Shown here one piece after another: positions 55,379 to 64,000 of a DNA stretch of 64,000 nucleotides. Both the position numbers and the translations under genes were made by a program. The notes beneath the pieces are model-generated. The model worked only from the letters and a program-made list of their open reading frames with translations. It was not told the origin of the DNA and did not search any database. Origin of the DNA: Cyclobacteriaceae bacterium. GTDB lineage: Bacteria; Bacteroidota; Bacteroidia; Cytophagales; Cyclobacteriaceae. The stretch lies in assembly GCA_013141055.1 (NCBI GenBank), contig JABFRS010000001.1, positions 1,240,001 to 1,304,000 on the forward strand, read 5' to 3'. The first letter of the stretch is position 1. Each line of letters starts with the position of its first letter.

Positions 55379-57766
55379 CTATTCATCCCGAAGGCTATCC
55401 ACCGGATTCATAGTAGCAATACTGAATACTTTATAGCCTATTGTAGCAAATGATACTGCAAACATGAGGATGACCGACACAACGAATGTCATGGTGTTCA
55501 CACTCTGATAATATTTCCAGATAGTACTCATAATAGCATTGCACCATGCATAGCCTGCCCATGCTCCCAGTAATGATGCAACAGCAAGGATGATAACAAA
55601 CTCTTTGTTTATAGTTGTCATGATACTTGAGACTGAAGCTCCGACAATTTTACGAATTCCAATTTCCTTCATCCGGCGAATCATATTGAGAGACACTAAA
55701 GTATAGAGTCCTGTTGCAGATAATAACATCGCAATAACTCCTAGAAAAGTATATCCATAAACGATGCTCATGTTCAGTGTGTTTGCCTGCTGTGTTACAG
55801 AAGACAATAAGTATCCATTGTATAACCTATTTGGGAATATTTTATTCCATTGATCATTCATGAAAATATTCATAGAGGATAGCTTATCCTCATCGGCGCT
55901 GACAACCAACTGTGTGTACTGATCTGGTAACACATAGCGGATCATCATCGGTTCCATTTCATACCAGAGCCCTCTTGTATAAACATCCTTAACCACTCCT
56001 ACTACATATAACTTTACTGAATCCTTCCAGATAATTTCCTTTCCAAGAGGCTTATCCCAACCAAAGAGTTCCACCATATTCTGAGTTACAATGATCGATT
56101 CATTGCGATCCGTCTCAGAGTTCTTGGTAAAATCACGACCCTCAACAAGTTTGAGATCCATGGTGTTTAAATAATTATCTCCCACCTGAATAATGTCAAC
56201 TTCCGATTGTGAGGATTGGTACTTTACTGGCTCGTGCGAACGATTAGAGAAGATGCCACTTCTTGCCCCGGCTATTGAGGTAATCACAGGATTTTGCTGC
56301 AATGCATTTCTATAGGCATTAAATTCAGTTTCACCATTGACATAGGTGACAACAGAGCCACGCACATCGAAACCAAGATCATACTGTTGCTGGTAGTGGG
56401 CGTTATGCAGGAATCCAAAAGCACTTACAATTGCTATCAGTGAAATTGTGAATTGCAATCCAAGAAGTGATCGTGTAAAATAATTGGTTCCTCCCAACTG
56501 CAGCTTGCCTTTGAGAATGCTTACCGGTTTAAACTTGCTGATATAAAAAGCAGGATAGCTTCCGGCCACAATTCCTGTAAACAGCAAGACAAGTATCAAA
56601 AATATTATGAACCGCGGAGCATCGAGATAATGAGGAGTGATCTGAATGTTATTCGCGGTCATCAGATTCCATCCCTCTGCCAGCAAATCGGCCATGCCCA
56701 ATCCCAGTATTAATGCCAGGAAACAGATGGTTGTGGTCTCGCTTAAAAACTGAACGATCAACTGGATGCGTTGTGAACCCATCACTTTGCGAATGCCTAT
56801 TTCCTTTATTCTTCTTGAAGAAATGGCAATGGCAGTATTGGTCAGGTTAAAGCATGATATTAATAATACCAGCACACTCATTATAATGGATCCGATAATG
56901 GCAGACAAAGGAGGTGCATCGGCTGTAACTGATTTAACACTTTCATCCCGGTCACGATGTGCCATGGTGGTCAATGGGTCCAGTGTAAACTCTTTTACCT
57001 GAAAATCCTCACGCACTTTATTGTTATTAACGATATACTGCTGGAGTTGCTTGTGAACTACTCCGACACGCGTTGCATCATTGATCTGAACAAATAAAGA
57101 AACATCCCTCCTCCAATCTTCTTCCCTTATCCCAGCATATTCTTCCTTATAATTATCAAACTGCATAAACGATGATCCATCTCTCTTTCGAAAGCTTGAA
57201 TTCATTGGTTGTTCCTCAAATACACCTGCAATCCTTACTTCCTTTAACTCTTTTCCGTAAACCTGTGTAATTGTTTTTCCCAAGGCTTCCTTTGGTGAAT
57301 TGAACAAGCGAACTGCCATGGTCTCGCTCAGAAATACGCTGCTCTTGTCATTCAAATCATTTGGATTACCAACGATAAACTTAAAAGTGAACATCTTAAA
57401 GAATGCCTGATCAACATAGGAGAGATTGGAAGCAAAAAGATCCTCCTTGAGCTTAAAGTTTGATCCTGAAGAGACATATCGGGTTGAATTTTCAACATCA
57501 GGGAAATTCTTCGCGATTACTTCACGTAATGGCAATGGAGCGTAACCAAATCGCGTCAAAGACTTGTCAAATTCCCTAACGGAACTAACCCTGTAAAGCT
57601 CTTTGCTATTTTGGTGTGAAGCGTCAAAAGTTGCATCATACTCGTAGGCAAAATAACCAATGATACAACAGGCGATAGCAACGCCCATACCCAACACATT
57701 GATGATGATGAACACCTTGTTCTTCATCATGCTGCGGAAGGTTATCAGGAAGTAGTTTCGGATCAT
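55379..57766 (-). CDS. ABC transporter permease (MacB/FtsX type)
   Basis: 795 residues. N-terminal helix (FIIINVLGMGVAIACCIIGYFAY), a long periplasmic MacB-type domain (about 45-275), then three helices, a second helix and periplasmic domain from about 425, and a C-terminal FtsX domain (about 675-795) with RRMKEIGIRKIVGA and NPVDSLRDE end. No ATPase subunit in the neighbourhood, as is usual for such Bacteroidota proteins. It is probably involved in export or cell-envelope remodelling. It follows AsmA after a 117-base gap. Confidence 0.92.
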   Translation of the reverse strand: MIRNYFLITFRSMMKNKVFIIINVLGMGVAIACCIIGYFAYEYDATFDASHQNSKELYRVSSVREFDKSLTRFGYAPLPLREVIAKNFPDVENSTRYVSSGSNFKLKEDLFASNLSYVDQAFFKMFTFKFIVGNPNDLNDKSSVFLSETMAVRLFNSPKEALGKTITQVYGKELKEVRIAGVFEEQPMNSSFRKRDGSSFMQFDNYKEEYAGIREEDWRRDVSLFVQINDATRVGVVHKQLQQYIVNNNKVREDFQVKEFTLDPLTTMAHRDRDESVKSVTADAPPLSAIIGSIIMSVLVLLISCFNLTNTAIAISSRRIKEIGIRKVMGSQRIQLIVQFLSETTTICFLALILGLGMADLLAEGWNLMTANNIQITPHYLDAPRFIIFLILVLLFTGIVAGSYPAFYISKFKPVSILKGKLQLGGTNYFTRSLLGLQFTISLIAIVSAFGFLHNAHYQQQYDLGFDVRGSVVTYVNGETEFNAYRNALQQNPVITSIAGARSGIFSNRSHEPVKYQSSQSEVDIIQVGDNYLNTMDLKLVEGRDFTKNSETDRNESIIVTQNMVELFGWDKPLGKEIIWKDSVKLYVVGVVKDVYTRGLWYEMEPMMIRYVLPDQYTQLVVSADEDKLSSMNIFMNDQWNKIFPNRLYNGYLLSSVTQQANTLNMSIVYGYTFLGVIAMLLSATGLYTLVSLNMIRRMKEIGIRKIVGASVSSIMTTINKEFVIILAVASLLGAWAGYAWCNAIMSTIWKYYQSVNTMTFVVSVILMFAVSFATIGYKVFSIATMNPVDSLRDE

Positions 57767-57883
57767 GAACCTGTATTGGCCAAATATGTGCCAGAGGTAA
57801 TACCATCGAAATTAGCCTACATTAGAGAGATTCTCGTTCAGGAACGGTCGATGGTGACCGGAACCGACCAATTTGAGATTCAC

Positions 57884-60800
57884 CTACTTCTTGTTCTTTG
57901 CAAGCACCACCTTAAAGTTCTCCGGCTTTCCCGATACTTTAAGATTCATAAAACTGATCTTCTTCTCCTTGTCAATATGTTCGATCTCATCAATCTGATT
58001 CACATCCACTTCTTCAGATTTGCCGCCGAACAAAGCATTCATTCCTACTTTCGTAACAAGCTTCAACGGAACACGGATGTAATACTCCATGCTAAGATCC
58101 AGCGATTGCTTACCCGACATCTCAATATACCCCAATGATGAATTGATGTTCATGGATGGAATGCTCAAAGTCTCATTAGAGAATGAAAGCTTATTCTGAA
58201 GCGTGTCAAATCTGATATTGCGAAGATTCTTGTCCTTGAAATAGTTCGACATAGCCTGCATCGGCGCGAAATCAACAAGGCTTCCCTGGTAAATGCGTAT
58301 ATCCAATTCAGCTTTTGCTTTGCTTATAATCGGAACAAAGTTCGGATGAACCTGGAAATAACTTTTAATTTGTCCACTTAGAATTCCTTTGATGTTTTTG
58401 TTGATAGTGAGATCCTGACCATAGTGATCCAGCTTCACCATCATCTTTTCAAGATCTATATTGTCCATTTTGATAGTGCTTCTGAAATATATTTTCGCAG
58501 TATCCGTACCATTCAGCTGTCCATTCATTCTTAGACCGCCTCCCGCTACCTGCATGGAAAGAGTGTCAATGTAGATCTGATGATCCTCCTGCATTCGCGA
58601 GCGCATGGAAACATCTTTAAGCCACAGCTTATTAAACTTTAGCTTTTCGACATTCACCTCAACATTAAGATCAGCAAAGGGTATAGCAAAAATATTGAAG
58701 GCCTTGGCATGAACAGATGAATCCTTCTTTACCACCGGCTTCAACTTTGCTAAGGAATCTGCTTTTCTTTGTGGTAATCGTGTAGCAGATGCTGTATACT
58801 CATTCAATTCATCCACATCAAGGAACTTAGAGGCCAATCTGAAATAGTTGTCCCGCCTCTTGAATTTTTTATCTGCTCCTGTGAAAAAATAAAGATTGAC
58901 ATCGAAATCGCTCTTACCGATCGTGCCCACCAGCGTATCAATGATCACAACCCTGTTTCCATACTTTATGTTACCATGAATATCCTTGAGCTTGAAGTTG
59001 TGATTCTTTAAATCCCCCGTGATATTCGCAATATGTGTTTTAGAGAATTTAAAAACAGTATCATAACGAAGTTCAGATTTGGCACGGAGCCATACATTGT
59101 TCGCTTCTTCCCTGCGATATCCTTTCGGAATATACTTGCGACTAACGGGGCCCAGCACATCTGCCAATGAAAATCGATTTGACTTGAAATCAAAAGCGAT
59201 CTCGGTCTTGCCTTTTTTTATCTTCTGAAACCATAGCTGATAATTTCTGATGCGTCCGCTGAATTTAAAGTCAGACTGGTCGATCATACCGGTAAAATTT
59301 CTTAGTCGTAATGTATCCTCGTTGATAGTAAGGGTTGCCCCCAGATCCTTGAAGACGTGCGGATATGTTTTAAAGGAAGCCCGCAGATCTTTTATTTCCA
59401 GCTTTCCCTTGGGTAGCGGAGCAGGATGCAACAACTGCTCAACCGATGTTTCCATGGAAAGTCTGACATTAAAATTCCTGATCTCTTCATCTGCCTTCCG
59501 GGCAAGTGCGGTATCACTCGCCAGCAACTCCTTAAACATGATCTTTTTGCTGCTCACATTCACCGTAACCGTTACTGCCTTCTTTGTATTTTTTACGAAG
59601 GCCTGTATATCACTAAGTGTTCCACTCAGGCGCAGATCCGATTCACCGATACGAAGGGTTGCAGAATCCAACGTTACTTTTCCATCTTTCATTTCTGCAT
59701 GAACATTCATGTTGCGGACCGGAAGTGGATAACCCGGTATTCGAAAAGAAAGATTCTCCACTACAAGCTTACTCTGAATACCTTCTTTAAGCTTATTAAG
59801 AGATTGTTCCGGCAACTGGATGTTGGAGAGATCCTTGAAGTCCATATCGAGCTTGATCTTTCCTGTAGTCTGCTTCAGATCAGGAATCCCCAGGAACTCA
59901 CCCAAAAACTTTAGCTCAAGCTCTGATCTTATCTGAACCAACGTTTTGGGATCAGTAAAATCATGCATGATGAAATTCCCTTCAAAGATTCCCTTCTCAG
60001 GACGTGCGCTCACATTCGTAAGATGCAGTTCGGAAGTACGAAGTGAGTGCTCAGCGCCGTTGGTATAGTATCCCTTGAAGCCAAGCTTGTCTACTTTCCG
60101 ATCTGCCGATGTATTAATAAACCACGCATCCTCACAACCAAAAGATACTTCTATCAATGGAAGTTTGCCATTTGATAATTCACCGGATACAATCCCATTG
60201 AAATAAATCCGGCCGTCGTAACGAAACGGTTTAAGGATCTTCTTTGCATCACCCGGAAGAAAGGCTGCAAGAAGATTCATATCAGGCTTATCACCATTGA
60301 CAAGGAAGTCGATGCTTGCGGGTTGGCCCAGTTGTGCAGAGCCTTGTACGATGAATGATGCATCCTGAAGCTTAAAATTACCCTTGGATATGATGATCTT
60401 CTGTTCATCCATTTTATAACCGGCATTCATATCCAGTGTGATCTTCTTATGTCTGAAAAACGTTGTGTCGCCCGGACTTTTGAAATCCACTTCCATCTCA
60501 CTTTGCAATTCGGTGGCAAGGTGCTTTCCTTCCAAAGCAAAAGAAGCAGTGAGTTCTGTAATATGTGAACGCGTCGATGTTCCGTTTGTATGATCGAGCA
60601 GTGCCACTCTGAAATCATTGAACACTGCTTTGTCGAGGTTTAGTCGGAACTGCGTTGTATCCGCGTCTGTTGCCTGCAGGCTATCATGTTGAGTTTCAAT
60701 TGCCGAAAGGATGTTGAATTTTCCATTAACATCCAGCACCATATTCAGATCACCGCCATGAATTGAAAAACTCCTGATGTGATAATTCTTTTTTAGAATA

Positions 60801-61108
60801 TCGGATATGCTGAACCCCAGATACAGGCGGTCAATACCAACGATCGGAGTTCCCTTTGATTTATCCTGAAATAGTTTTGTCTGCTCCAGGACTATGGAGA
60901 CGTATGGAAAGTGCTTAAAAAGAGAGAAGTCACTTTCCTGGATTGTAATCTCTCCTTTGATCTTCTGATTTACTTTACTGACAGCATAGTTTACCAGACG
61001 CTGATGCTCGGCGTTGATAAGGATGTATCCAACCCCTGCCAGCACAATAATTGAAGTGATTAAAATGAGAAGTGGCTTCAAAACCCACTTTTTCAGACCT
61101 GCTCGCAT
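57884..61108 (-). CDS. AsmA family protein
   Basis: 1074 residues. One N-terminal membrane helix (LLILITSIIVLAGVGYIL) is followed by a long periplasmic beta-rich body of the AsmA/YicH bridge-like type: IQESDFSLFKHFPYVSIVLEQ and HGGDLNMVLDVNGKFNIL at the front, ending with VSGKPENFKVVLAKNKK. Family members are thought to move phospholipids between the inner and outer membrane. Same strand as the permease downstream (gap 117 bases). Confidence 0.9.
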   Translation of the reverse strand: MRAGLKKWVLKPLLILITSIIVLAGVGYILINAEHQRLVNYAVSKVNQKIKGEITIQESDFSLFKHFPYVSIVLEQTKLFQDKSKGTPIVGIDRLYLGFSISDILKKNYHIRSFSIHGGDLNMVLDVNGKFNILSAIETQHDSLQATDADTTQFRLNLDKAVFNDFRVALLDHTNGTSTRSHITELTASFALEGKHLATELQSEMEVDFKSPGDTTFFRHKKITLDMNAGYKMDEQKIIISKGNFKLQDASFIVQGSAQLGQPASIDFLVNGDKPDMNLLAAFLPGDAKKILKPFRYDGRIYFNGIVSGELSNGKLPLIEVSFGCEDAWFINTSADRKVDKLGFKGYYTNGAEHSLRTSELHLTNVSARPEKGIFEGNFIMHDFTDPKTLVQIRSELELKFLGEFLGIPDLKQTTGKIKLDMDFKDLSNIQLPEQSLNKLKEGIQSKLVVENLSFRIPGYPLPVRNMNVHAEMKDGKVTLDSATLRIGESDLRLSGTLSDIQAFVKNTKKAVTVTVNVSSKKIMFKELLASDTALARKADEEIRNFNVRLSMETSVEQLLHPAPLPKGKLEIKDLRASFKTYPHVFKDLGATLTINEDTLRLRNFTGMIDQSDFKFSGRIRNYQLWFQKIKKGKTEIAFDFKSNRFSLADVLGPVSRKYIPKGYRREEANNVWLRAKSELRYDTVFKFSKTHIANITGDLKNHNFKLKDIHGNIKYGNRVVIIDTLVGTIGKSDFDVNLYFFTGADKKFKRRDNYFRLASKFLDVDELNEYTASATRLPQRKADSLAKLKPVVKKDSSVHAKAFNIFAIPFADLNVEVNVEKLKFNKLWLKDVSMRSRMQEDHQIYIDTLSMQVAGGGLRMNGQLNGTDTAKIYFRSTIKMDNIDLEKMMVKLDHYGQDLTINKNIKGILSGQIKSYFQVHPNFVPIISKAKAELDIRIYQGSLVDFAPMQAMSNYFKDKNLRNIRFDTLQNKLSFSNETLSIPSMNINSSLGYIEMSGKQSLDLSMEYYIRVPLKLVTKVGMNALFGGKSEEVDVNQIDEIEHIDKEKKISFMNLKVSGKPENFKVVLAKNKK

Positions 61109-61281
61109 TTATTAATAATAGGGGTATAGAATACTGAAATCACAATTATTCTGCCACAAATCTAATTTTTAAACCTGATTTTCCCCCGCATGGGTTATGG
61201 GTGTTGAGAAAAATTTCCTGTCTCCAATGCAACCCTCTTGAAAATAGAATGTCATTTTATACATTTAGGAAACTTGCTGTT

Positions 61282-61620
61282 ATGAAAGGAACGTATCTGG
61301 GAGAATTTGAAGAAGTAGTGCTTCTCTCCATCGCTATACTGGGCAATGATGCTTATGGCATTTCCATTAAGGATGAAATAAAGAAAAGATTGAAACGCGA
61401 ACCGAGCATCGGGGCACTTCACTCTGCATTCAGCAGGCTTGAGGAAAAAGGATTTATCGATTCCAGAGAAGGTGAAACAGCACCCGAACGCGGCGGAAGA
61501 AGAAAATTATACTACTGTATCACTAAGTCTGGGGTGCGGGCGCTGGAAAAATCAAGGGAACTAAGAAATAGCATGTGGAATGCCATTCCTTCTCTCATTA
61601 TCGACTGGAAAAAATCATGA
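61282..61620 (+). CDS. PadR family transcriptional regulator
   Basis: 112 residues from the ATG at 61282 (the frame reaches 61201, but MKGTYLGEFEEVVLLSIAIL is the family-like start). Winged helix-turn-helix with AYGISIKDEIKKRL, SIGALHSAFSRLEEKGFID and GGRRKLYYCITKSG. It ends by overlap ATGA with the permease gene, so it forms one unit with it. The PadR/permease pairing is recurrent; the regulator probably controls the permease. Confidence 0.93.
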   Translation: MKGTYLGEFEEVVLLSIAILGNDAYGISIKDEIKKRLKREPSIGALHSAFSRLEEKGFIDSREGETAPERGGRRKLYYCITKSGVRALEKSRELRNSMWNAIPSLIIDWKKS

Positions 61621-64000
61621 AAGCTAACCGCAATGATCCCCCCGCATTTGGAACCTGGCTCATGGAGTTGTTCGGTAATTCCAAAGAGGCCTCCAATCTC
61701 CTCGGCGACCTGCATGAACTTTATTCAAGACGACTGCAAGAGAATGGCTTTGCAAAAGCAAGACTATACTATTGGGTAGACTTCATTTCTATCCTTATTC
61801 ACCAACCTCTCCGGAAAAAGAAAACTTTTCACACATCAAGCAATAACATGGGACTTCTATTCAATTACTTTAAAGTTGCGAGTCGCAATCTGATGCGTCA
61901 AAAGCTTCACACCGGAATTAACATTGTCGGCCTGTCAATCGGCTTCACATTCAGCTTGCTGATCTTTCTCTATGTTGCCCATGAACTGAGTTATGATAGT
62001 TTTCACAAGAACGGCAAGAACATTTACTTGCTGCCCATGACCTGGCACTTCAATGAAACGGTCATGCCGACTGGTGCCAACTGCAGCGTTGGTGGCCCCT
62101 TCATGGAAGATGCTTTCCCGGAAGTAGTTAAAAGTGTCAGAATCTCTATGTCAGCACTTTCGTTCTCCAAAAATGGAGAAGGCATCAATGAAAAGGATGT
62201 ATTCTTTGCGGACTCTACCTTCTTCTCAATTTTCACCTTCCCATTTCTGCAAGGAGATTCTTCCTCTGCACTTACAAAACCAAACTCAATCGTTATTACC
62301 AGAAAGTCAGCGGAAAAATACTTCGGTGCCGACTGGGCTAATCAAAACACTCTTGGAAAACAGATCGTAGGCACCAATGGAAAAGCATATGCTATCACAG
62401 GCATCATAGAAAATGTTCCATCCAATTCCGAGCTGCAATTCAATTTTGTTGTATCCTTTTCATCATTGAAGATTTCAAGAGCTACACCAACCTGGGACAA
62501 TAGTGAATTCTACACCTATGTTTTGCTGAGCGATCATGCCGATGTAGATGATATTAAAAGCAAGATCCCCGTGAGAATGGAAGAGAAGTTCGGCAAAGAT
62601 GGAAGATCGACCATTGATCTTGATCTTATCCCGCTTCGTGAAGTTTATCTCCAAAGCTCCGGCTATAATGTGCCTAACACCAGCAACATCATCTACATCC
62701 GGATCTTTTCCTTTGTGGCAACACTGATTATTCTCATTGCAACGATCAACTATATCAATATGGCTACAGCTCGTTCCATGGAACGCGCACTCGAAGTAGG
62801 TGTCAGAAAGGTAATGGGTGCTGAAAGATCTCAACTATTCAATCAATTCCTCAGCGAATCTCTCATCGTAACGATCTTTTCCTTACTAATGGCCATTATG
62901 CTTGCATCATTACTTCTTCCAGCGTTTAACATTCTAACGGGCAAAAGCTTAAGTCTCGAGCCGTTAGGTACTCCTTTGAACATCCTTTTATTCATCGGAG
63001 GAGGTCTGTTAATCAGCTTGCTTTCCGGCATTTACCCGGCAGTATTCGTTTCAGGTTATTCTCCTTCCAAGGTTCTGAAAGGAAAACTTAAAGACTCAAG
63101 TCAGGGGATTCGCCTCAGAGAATCGTTAGTCCTTGGCCAATTCTTCATTTCCATTTTACTGATCATCTCAACCTTGATGGTGTCTGACCAGATCCGATTT
63201 ATTCAGAATAAAAGCCTTGGATTTGAAAGGAAGAAGCTTGTAGGTCTTTCATTGGATAGCCTCTCCCGCACAAGAATAAATGTTCTTAAGAATTCACTTG
63301 CGGAAGAATCCATTATCACCCACACCACTGCTACTTACCAGTTCCCAACCCGGATCAGTCATCAGACTGCCATGAGTCTTAAGAACGAGACTGAGAACGA
63401 CCGCAAACTTCTGACCGCCGTGTGTGTGGATTCTGATTTTGTAAAGACAGTCGGGCTTGAAGTTGCAGCCGGAAGAGATCTCACACATAATGTTGATGAG
63501 ACATCGCCTACCTGGGAAATCCTTATCAACCAATCAGCCGCAGATTTTTTTGGCTGGTCAGAGGAAGAGGCCATCGGGAAAGAATTAAAGGTCTGGCAAA
63601 CTGACGGAGTAATAAAAGGTGTGTTGAAAGATTTTCACTTCTCCTCTCTTCACGATCCCATCAGCCCGCTGGTTGTGTTTTCCGGAAACCAGGCACAACG
63701 CTATAGCTACCTGATTGTAAATATCTCTGGATCACCAACAGAAATAAAGAACATACTCGAAACTCATTGGAAGAAAGTCAACAGTGAATCTCCTTTCGAA
63801 CTCAGATTTCTGGACGAGCAATATGAATCGATGTATAAAAAAGAGACGCAACTACGAAACATCATAAACGCATTCTCTGTATTGGCGATACTTATTTCAA
63901 TACTGGGCTTATTCGGACTTGCCTCCTACTCTATTCTTCAGAGGACAAAAGAACTGGGAATCCGAAAAGTTCTTGGTGCATCGATCACAGGATTGATCGG
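61617..64000 (+). CDS. PadR-linked FtsX-type ABC permease with N-terminal prefix domain, 3'-truncated by the window
   Basis: At least 794 residues; the frame is open to the window end. The first about 75 residues (FGTWLMELFGNSKEASNLLGDLHELY and the following segments) are the permease prefix domain found in PadR-associated permeases. From about 80 on the protein is a MacB-like permease: YFKVASRNLMRQKLHTGIN, then a helix, a large periplasmic domain, three helices near 365-470 with RALEVGVRKVMGA, a second periplasmic domain, and the start of the last FtsX domain (KELGIRKVLGA) at the end. Start ATG at 61617 overlaps the PadR stop. Confidence 0.92.
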   Translation, partial: MKANRNDPPAFGTWLMELFGNSKEASNLLGDLHELYSRRLQENGFAKARLYYWVDFISILIHQPLRKKKTFHTSSNNMGLLFNYFKVASRNLMRQKLHTGINIVGLSIGFTFSLLIFLYVAHELSYDSFHKNGKNIYLLPMTWHFNETVMPTGANCSVGGPFMEDAFPEVVKSVRISMSALSFSKNGEGINEKDVFFADSTFFSIFTFPFLQGDSSSALTKPNSIVITRKSAEKYFGADWANQNTLGKQIVGTNGKAYAITGIIENVPSNSELQFNFVVSFSSLKISRATPTWDNSEFYTYVLLSDHADVDDIKSKIPVRMEEKFGKDGRSTIDLDLIPLREVYLQSSGYNVPNTSNIIYIRIFSFVATLIILIATINYINMATARSMERALEVGVRKVMGAERSQLFNQFLSESLIVTIFSLLMAIMLASLLLPAFNILTGKSLSLEPLGTPLNILLFIGGGLLISLLSGIYPAVFVSGYSPSKVLKGKLKDSSQGIRLRESLVLGQFFISILLIISTLMVSDQIRFIQNKSLGFERKKLVGLSLDSLSRTRINVLKNSLAEESIITHTTATYQFPTRISHQTAMSLKNETENDRKLLTAVCVDSDFVKTVGLEVAAGRDLTHNVDETSPTWEILINQSAADFFGWSEEEAIGKELKVWQTDGVIKGVLKDFHFSSLHDPISPLVVFSGNQAQRYSYLIVNISGSPTEIKNILETHWKKVNSESPFELRFLDEQYESMYKKETQLRNIINAFSVLAILISILGLFGLASYSILQRTKELGIRKVLGASITGLI

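Noticed and set aside
57776-58138. A 120-residue plus-strand frame over the end of the AsmA gene
   Set aside because: Its composition follows the opposite-strand AsmA codons and it has no recognisable domain; it is a shadow of the AsmA gene.

Overview
The window reads as chromosomal DNA of a member of the Bacteroidota, most likely class Cytophagia (order Cytophagales). The signs are: promoters of the TTG-N19-TAnnTTTG type (clearest before the tRNA gene and at 47189), almost no Shine-Dalgarno sequences, many short lipoproteins, a TonB-dependent receptor with an N-terminal carboxypeptidase-like domain, a protein with a type IX secretion C-terminal domain, families largely confined to this phylum (DUF4142, IPT/TIG lipoproteins, the paired GH57 and GT4 enzymes), and an AT-leaning composition. 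No rRNA, CRISPR array, insertion sequence or prophage was seen. There is one tRNA, tRNA-Arg(CCG).

Layout. Positions 1-5.9 kb hold housekeeping genes: the 3' part of dnaX with an in-frame stop just after an A10 run, pheT, a coiled-coil/zapA pair and rny. Positions 6-13.5 kb hold a RidA protein, an MFS carrier and a small carbohydrate locus (GH43, GH3, an esterase) with a divergent Nudix-type regulator; a perfect 12-bp-arm palindrome lies between the regulator and GH3. Positions 13.5-22.4 kb carry two paralogous D-aminoacylase-like amidohydrolases, one of them inside a tight operon (sugar-acid-type dehydratase, ureohydrolase, amidohydrolase, methyltransferase), and an ABC-F ATPase. Positions 22.5-28.2 kb carry a DM13 lipoprotein, a beta-barrel, the GH57/GT4 glucan pair, an IPT/TIG lipoprotein and an M23 peptidase. 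Positions 28.4-37 kb hold a desaturase, tRNA-Arg, an S41 peptidase, a PQQ-type sugar dehydrogenase, a decayed FtsX-permease fragment with a cluster of stem-loops, an AraC regulator and an M28 peptidase.

Positions 37-47 kb are mostly small genes and structured intergenic DNA: DoxX, a Crp/Fnr regulator, nine tandem 11-bp repeats, a DUF1624 membrane protein, an OMPLA-like protein, an exported RidA homologue overlapping a protein that looks like a tandem of two degenerate beta-carbonic-anhydrase domains, an AlkD-type protein and several lipoproteins. Positions 47.2-55.3 kb hold a probable metal-uptake operon (His/Cys-rich small membrane protein, TonB receptor, lipoprotein) followed by a translationally overlapping pair of unknown secreted proteins and a BNR-type protein with a Met/His-rich insert and a CDCC motif. 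Positions 55.4-64 kb hold two FtsX-type permeases, a large AsmA-family protein and a PadR regulator fused by an ATGA overlap to the second permease, which runs off the window.

The strongest items for follow-up are the reversed arrangement of the dnaX slippage site (the zero frame gives the short form), the tandem beta-carbonic-anhydrase-like protein, the 11-bp repeat array, and the palindrome beside the catalytically dead Nudix regulator. All functional statements come from reading motifs; no database search was possible.
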